Source: Bemisia tabaci (lineage: Eukaryota > Arthropoda > Insecta > Hemiptera > Aleyrodidae). Taken from it: a stretch of DNA of 64,000 nucleotides. Made by a program: the position numbers and the translations under genes. How positions within the stretch are numbered: position 1 is the first letter of the stretch; every line of letters begins with the position of its first letter. This document shows, piece by piece, positions 58,131-64,000 of the stretch. The stretch is from positions 11,985,480-12,049,479 of the forward strand of contig NC_092802.1 of NCBI RefSeq assembly GCF_918797505.1, in the 5' to 3' direction. The notes beneath the pieces were generated by a model. It was not told where the DNA came from. It saw only the letters and a program-made list of their open reading frames with translations, and did not search any database.

Positions 58131-58934
58131 TTTTTGGCACTTAACACTTTATAAAATAAAAACGGTTTTACCCATGCACCTCAAATTTTCAGGTTAAGTT
58201 CTTGATAGTATTTGCGAAAAAATTTTGTAAAAACATTGTCTCAAGTACACAAGTTTCTCTGCTATGATACATTGTTTCCAAAAAATGAAAAATGGCGTTT
58301 ACGGCGTTTTTGCGTCGCGCGGCCAATGAGGGTGTCACTAAGAGTCGGCCCAAAAAAAGAAAAAAGAAAAAGAAACAAGCTGCTGGTTTCAACACTACTG
58401 TGTTGGAGAGCTCGCCTTTGGGAAACTATTAACAACTATTAATGCTTTTTTCTAAAATTGTATACGTATTAAATGAATCTTTACCCAATTATCAGAGGTT
58501 ACATGCCGATGTAAAATGTTATGACGTAATTTCATAAGTCAAATTTTTCACATTTCAATAAATAAAGAGAAATAAAGAGAGAGAAATGGAATTATCTTTT
58601 ATGAATATGATTTTGCGGCAAATGTTGCAATGGCTATTTATGCCATCGCATTTTTGTTTCTGGCTTTCATCGTTGATAAGCTTTTTCTTAACTTGTCAAC
58701 AATGTAATGAAACCATATGATTTAATTTTAATTTTTTTTTTTTTTAAATCAAGTCGCCAACTTGAATTAAGGTTATACTTTGTTAAGCTGGCAGTCTGAA
58801 ATTCTGAATTTTTATCGGCACAGAGTTCAAAGAAACTATAATTGAGCACGGTTCGGAGGAACGTTTCTGCCATAATTCTTACACAATACTTATGGTATAC
58901 ACTAAGAGCGGAAAAGGAACTCACTTGAATTTTA

Positions 58935-59300
58935 GCGTGGAGCTCGAAAGACCACTTCAAGTCTTTGTATGCGAGTGGCTCAATGGAGCACATCACGCCT
59001 TTGTATGTATGCGGTGGCTCAATGGAGCACCTCGCGCACTATAAATAGCACGGAGCTCGAAAGAGCACTTCATGCATCTGTATTTTAAGGTTAAAACGAA
59101 CTCTAAAGAAACTCAATGCGAGGCTCAAACGAACTCTCAAGCATTCTTAATGCGAGGCTCAAACGAACTCCCAAGCATTCTTAATGCGAGGGGCTCAAAC
59201 GAATCCTAAAGCATTCTTAATATGAGGTTTAAACAAACTCTGAAAGGATCCCAATGCGAGTCTCAACCGAGCTCTCAAGCATGCAATTATTTTGAGGTTA
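58935..59300 (+). repeat. Degenerate tandem repeats of about 40 bp
   Basis: Five units around 59090-59300 carry aatgcgaggctcaaacgaac and tctcaagcattctt. A related block before it repeats gtggctcaatggagcacatc and gagctcgaaag. Confidence 0.72.
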
Positions 59301-61140
59301 ATTAACCTTCTATGGTACCAATAACGGCAATCTTAAGGATTATCCATTAATTATGCGCAAATCTCAATCTTAGTCTTAGTAACTTAAAATTAATTGAACA
59401 AATTATTAAATCACGTCGAGGTCACCATGTTTTTTATTTTAAGAAATAATAACAATTGCAAGTACAACTGCACACAAAAACTGCATTGAAAAGATAAGAG
59501 GATGATAACATACAATTAGGTTATTTGATATAAAACCATAGCAACATGCTATGATATGCTCGGCCACTGGAAAGTGCTGCTCTCTAGTGTAGCAAACGAG
59601 GAACAATTAATCCTCAGTTGAATGAGGGAACGGAAATGTTCGACGGAGGAAAACTGTAACCCGCGAAAATTCAACTTTTAGACCTTGAAATCAATGGGAT
59701 TTTGGCCGTTCCTCCGACGGCAACGAGAACCATCCATTTGTCGCCACGGACACTACCAATGCTAAAAGAAATCGATCGCAAAGAGCTCTCCCGAGTGGGC
59801 GAGCTCAAAAAAAACAGGCCTGAATACGCCAGTCTTATCCTTTGTGTACACTCAATTTATTCCTTTCTGCTCAATTTGACGTCTGCTTTCTTTTTTAGGG
59901 TGTATTTGTAGACCTAATCCATAGCTCGTATACCGGCCCGCGTGTTGTACGCGGGCCACGAGTTTTTGGCGAATGGCAGGTTTTGATTTGGCTTGAACAA
60001 AAATGTGTTAAATTACTTCTGGCTTAAAGTAAAAATTTGTTATTTTCTCAGAATATATGACACTTTTCAAGCTTACCAATTCGCGTGCGTTGTTTCAAAA
60101 TTACAGCTTGCTCTCCAATAAATCATCATTTTTTATGACATTTTCGAGATGTTCTCAGAACTATGTCAAATAATAGCACCTTCACGTCCAATTTTATTTT
60201 TTTGTTACATAAGGTGCGGTTTTAAAATTTCCAAGAAAACACCCAGATCAGTAGAGACGTTTTGCCTTACAACAAAACTACACAAGACAAATTCGGAAGA
60301 GCTCAGTGAAACTATGATAATTATTATTGAATGACACATGTCCTTTTGTTTTGCTGATCTGCCAAGTACAAATGTCGCCTAGAAGATATGAAGTTGTCTC
60401 TTATTTTATTGAGCTGTTGCTTTATTGAAAAATTGTCTCTCCTAGAACCCAGCCGCTAACGGTTTGTTTTTTTTCCTCGAATATAAACTTTGACAGGAAA
60501 ATAGGTTAATTTGTTCGGGTGTGACAAATGAGTTTTAGTTTGAAGTCGTTATGAGCCGTTAATTTACATGAAGAAAAATCTCAATAAAATTCATACTTCA
60601 AAGGGAAATTCACGGTACTTAGGCGAGTTATAAAGAAGTTTTCATCGAATCTACTGAAAAGAATGTGGACTGCCGTGATTTTATTTTGCCCGTGAGGGTG
60701 AGTAGGTGCCAGTGATTTATCGAAATTCCCCGTTTTCTCAAATTTTTGAGCTTTCTTTCTCGGAGCTCTTCGGAGTTTTACTCTTCCTGGAGGCTCAAGT
60801 GACTGTTCGCGTGGGAGGGAAAAAAGCTGTTTTACGCAATGACAAAAAGCTTTGCACGAGTCAATGTAGGCAGCTGCATGCTTTGATCCTCCGTGGTAGG
60901 AAACGATTGGCTTATAAAATGAATTCATTATCCGGAAGAGCCTTGTTGTGTTCTCAAAGCTTTTTAATCCGCGCTTTATTGAATGTTCTATGCCCAGGTA
61001 TAGATGAGAATCCCCCCTCATCCCTCTCTTTTATTCTATAAACTCCCTCACTCTCTCAAATTGATTTTGTAAGCTTTTTAATTTACAAGCATCATTCGGA
61101 CTCCATTTTCCGATACGAAACCACTGTTTTTGGCACATCT
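59301..61140. other. Unassigned intergenic sequence
   Basis: AT-rich. The 146-codon - strand frame at 60581-61021 is opposed by a 111-codon frame on the + strand, and neither shows a known domain; both may be chance. Confidence 0.45.
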
Positions 61141-61526
61141 GTTCTGCCGTGCTAAGGGAAAACGCCGTATGAACATTCGAGAGTTGCCAAATTTCCTTCG
61201 ATGAATGTTTATCTTTGAGGAAAGTCATGAATATTTTTCCTTGAAATTTTCGGGGACTTAAGGTGAAATTGCAAACAAAATAATGTGAATAATTGGAAGA
61301 AAAGTATTTACAAATGTTCCCGAAAATTCGTTATTCACTAGAAGAAGCATTTCCAGGGATAAAAAGAGAATTTTTGAGAAAAGATATGAGTAATTTTCCT
61401 TGAAATGTTTAAATAATTTAGATCAAGACAAATTTTCTAAGGTTTTCAGGAAAATTAGTGTTTTATTGAATAAAAAATGGCAACGCCTTAAGGTTCATAC
61501 GGCGTTTTTCCTTAGCACGGCAGTAT
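61141..61526. repeat. Family F MITE, longer copy
   Basis: Ends ctgccgtgctaagggaaaac / tttttccttagcacggcagt. The centre is about 140 bp longer than in other copies, with a second aatttttccttgaaat-like block, as if partly duplicated. Confidence 0.8.
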
Positions 61527-61864
61527 GGTAGTACCTACTTTCGCAGAGAAACTAATGCGATATCAGGAGACTCGCTTCTAAGCTGAAGGATTATTAATGG
61601 CTCTATGTTGTAAACCCAACGTATCATCCAATCATTTCTTTCAGTTACACTTATATCTTCCAAAGTTGTGTGCAGTCTTGTTGCTTATCAAAACATATTT
61701 ACGGATAAGAGTGTTTCTTTGGACATTTCAAAACTATGCGCGTGACAAAAAAAGACAAAAAAGTAAAAAAAAATTGTTGCGCAAAATAGTCTATATGTGG
61801 TGTCGACTTTAAGATATCTTCTTCTCATTTTTCGTGTAAAAAAGATACATACATTCCAGTCGCT

Positions 61865-62890
61865 TTACAGCGCGCTCGGGCGCTCTGCGACACCTAATCG
61901 CCATCCTTGCCTATTGATCCAGAGGTCATCTGGTAGATGGCATCTTGTGATTTCATCTTGAATGCCACCAATCCACGATTTTGCTGGGCGTCCCCTACGT
62001 CTTCTCCCAGGAGGAACCCAATCTAGCACCTTCTTAGGCAACCTATCATCCGCCATTCGTTGAACATGACCATACCAGACAAGCTGTTTGGTCATAATTT
62101 CATGCACGATGTTCTGCTCGGCGTTCATGATCTCACGGACTCTTTCGTTCCTTACGTGATCTCTCCTCGAGATTCCGGCTGATCTTCGCCAGAAATCCAT
62201 CTCAGTTGCCTTAAGAATCTTTTTGGTACGCTCTTTCATGGGCCACACTTCACTGCCGTAGGTCAGAATGCTTTTGATTATGGTATTATAAATCATTCTC
62301 TTTTTTTCTTTAGAGATACTTTGATCCCAAAGAATCCTATTTAACATAGCAATAGCTTTCCTTCCCTGCAGGTTTCGATCTTTTATGGCTTGGTCCATCT
62401 TTCCATCCTGGGATACTCGAACTCCTAAATATTTGTAATGCTCGCAGCTTTTAATACACTGTCCATCTTCCAGCTCTATGTCTTGCTGATCCCCTCCAAT
62501 CGTCAACTTTTCCGTTTTCTTGACACTGACCTCTAGGCCCCACCTTCGATATTCTAGCACTAATTTCCGAGTCATATATTCAGCGTCATCCGCATCCTGC
62601 GCGATCACCACCTGGTCATCAGCAAAACATAGAGTATACAATGTGTCCGTATCATTTAGGGGAACGCCCATGCCAGAGCACTTCTTTTTCCACTCTTTTA
62701 AAACGTGTTCTAGAAAGATCTTAAATAAAGTAGGTGACAGACAACATCCTTGTTTTAAACCTTTAGAAACATAAAAACCACCAGATAACCTCCCCTGACA
62801 TTTAATTCTACTATAATTACATTTTACATTTTTTTTTACAAATACATTTTTACTAGAATTAAATGTCAGGGGAGGTGTAAAAAAGATCAT
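61865..62890 (-). pseudogene. 5'-truncated LINE (non-LTR retrotransposon) reverse transcriptase
   Basis: A 341-codon open frame. It contains the RT block GLKQGCCLSPTLF (residues 44-56), the catalytic FADD (89-92) and HYKYLGVRVS (151-160), followed by the thumb-like C-terminal region. A YGSEVW motif follows at about 211-216, then WYGHVQRM (272-279) and the basic GRRRRGRPAKSW. This order is that of RTE/CR1-type LINE ORF2 C-termini. Endonuclease and the first RT motifs are missing, so the copy is dead on arrival although its frame is intact, which suggests recent insertion. Residues before about 28 are not LINE protein: they come from a short inverted piece at the truncation point. The + strand frame at 62520-62774 is its shadow. 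Confidence 0.88.
62789..62875. repeat. 21-bp inverted repeat at the LINE 5' junction
   Basis: cctcccctgacatttaattct at 62789-62809 is exactly inverted at 62855-62875, separated by 45 bp of A/T-rich sequence. It lies at the truncated 5' end of the LINE. Confidence 0.9.
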
Positions 62891-64000
62891 AATGTTAAAA
62901 AGATCAACAAAATTTCTAGAAGAAGTTTGAAAAGGAAAGGAAAGAACAAGATGGTAAGACTAGTCCAGTGAAGCGCCTTCATTTTTAGTGTATGCAACGA
63001 GGAGATCCATTGAGCAGGTTTAGTTGCATCCAAACGCCTTCTTTGATATTTGCCTCTGTGCGTATCATTCTTTAACTATAGCCACTCTTAAACGGTATGG
63101 TATCCTTCTCCTAATTCTCTATGTTTACACCTTTAAGTTTTCTCTCAGAGCTTAACTCTGTAAGTCGATTTATTAGCTTTTGCGGTAGTAAAAGTTTTGA
63201 GCCATGTGGTGATTTTTATTATTCAAGGAGAGCATAGAGCTATAAACTTTGGAAGAAGGAAACATTCAGAGGCATCGCTCACTTTTTCCAAAAGAAAATG
63301 AAAGCAAAAATTACCATAAGATATGTAAGTAATCTTCATGAAACCAAAAATGCAAAAACTTTAAAAAAAAAATTGATAAAATAAAAAAAATAGTAATAAT
63401 TTCATGGAAAAAAAGTATGGTAACATCATCTATGAGTCTACTTAATTTTTTGCACAATGATACTATTTAGTGGAAATAATCAGAATTATAGTATTCACCA
63501 GAACTCTGGTGATATTTTCTATGATATGGAAAATTCTACAATAGTCTGGTGCTTATTACCCTAATCGGATCACTGCGTCAGAGTATGGTAAAATCTACCA
63601 TATTTTTTTTCAGTTTTGACAATTGTTACTTACGATCTTCTATCAGAAACCGATTCAGTTGAGGGTGAGCCCTCCGGCTTGATCGACGTGAGAATATCTT
63701 AAAGGAGAAAAGTCAATGCCCTCAAGTATTCTACACTCTTTTTTTTAAATTTTAACTATTTTTAATTAAACCTAACGTTGTTGAAGTGAAAACGCACGGA
63801 CTTAAACTATTTGGCTAAAATAAATACCGAACGAAAACAAGACGGGAGCGCTCGTTCGAGCGAAAAATGAACGCAAACACCAACTCGCAGAATGATCAAA
63901 AGCCAGTTTTCGAGCTGCAAAATAAAACGGCGTGCAAATTGTAAAACATGAGCTTGCGAAGCGGCAAAAAAGCGCGCAACCTAGAGTTGTCATCGAGACT
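62891..64000. other. Unassigned right end of the window
   Basis: Apart from the possible foldback at 63402-63615, no gene or repeat family is recognised. Confidence 0.45.
63402..63615. repeat. Possible foldback element, TATGGTA/TACCATA ends
   Basis: Inverted ends tggaaaaaaagtatggta and taccatattttttttcag, with ttcaccagaac/gtctggtg motifs inside. Looks like another member of the A-tract-ended MITE group; ends less certain. Confidence 0.45.

Noticed and set aside
60581..61021. 146-codon - strand frame as a gene
   Set aside because: No recognisable domain, a long open frame on the opposite strand, and no splice or signal features; left as unassigned.

Overview
The window is eukaryotic nuclear DNA, almost certainly from an insect. 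It is AT-rich and full of introns, its GT-AG splice sites are clean, and it is packed with short palindromic (foldback/MITE-like) repeats. A plant-feeding hemipteran such as a whitefly would fit, but that is an impression from the repeat style and not proven here. A 500-N assembly gap lies at 43749-44248.

The only complete protein-coding gene I can support is an arylsulfatase B/I/J-like sulfatase on the + strand. It has eight coding exons from 11661 to 34059: 11661-11762, 20910-21069, 23068-23294, 24290-24554, 26768-26943, 28501-28636, 30162-30320 and 33629-34059. They total 1656 nt, encoding 551 residues plus a stop. All junction phases agree. The product has a signal peptide, the CTPSR formylglycine site (C71), the GKWHLG signature and the remaining metal and substrate residues expected of a working type I sulfatase. 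Its seven introns (about 1-9 kb) are largely made of repeats. In three introns the repeat ends only 31-33 bp before the splice acceptor.

From 1 to 11.6 kb the window holds repeats and the upstream flank of the sulfatase gene. From 11.6 to 34.1 kb it holds the gene itself. Intron 1 contains a CpG-rich block with a perfect TATCGATA (DRE-type) site that may be a promoter. Intron 4 contains a gag zinc-knuckle remnant. Intron 5 contains a pogo/Tigger-like element carrying a retroposed insert with a poly(A) tail. From 34.1 to 64 kb the window is mostly repeats: a roughly 300-330-bp satellite at 39.6-41.1 kb, a pyrimidine-rich tract at 41.7-42.15 kb, the gap with an error-rich palindrome beside it (44.3-46.1 kb), and a 5'-truncated LINE reverse transcriptase on the - strand at 61.9-62.8 kb.

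Local repeat labels used below: A (about 230 bp, CACTGG...CCAGTG ends), B (about 510 bp), C (about 345 bp ending in a long hairpin), D (about 250 bp), E (about 140 bp), F (about 245 bp, ends like CTGCCGTGCTAAGG), G (about 260 bp, ends TCGACGGT), H (about 124 bp), I (about 170 bp), J, K (about 380-425 bp), L (hairpin modules), M, N, O, P and Q. The labels are mine. I could not run a database search, so superfamily names appear only where the terminal sequence itself supports them. Many short reading frames in this window lie inside these repeats and are not listed as genes.
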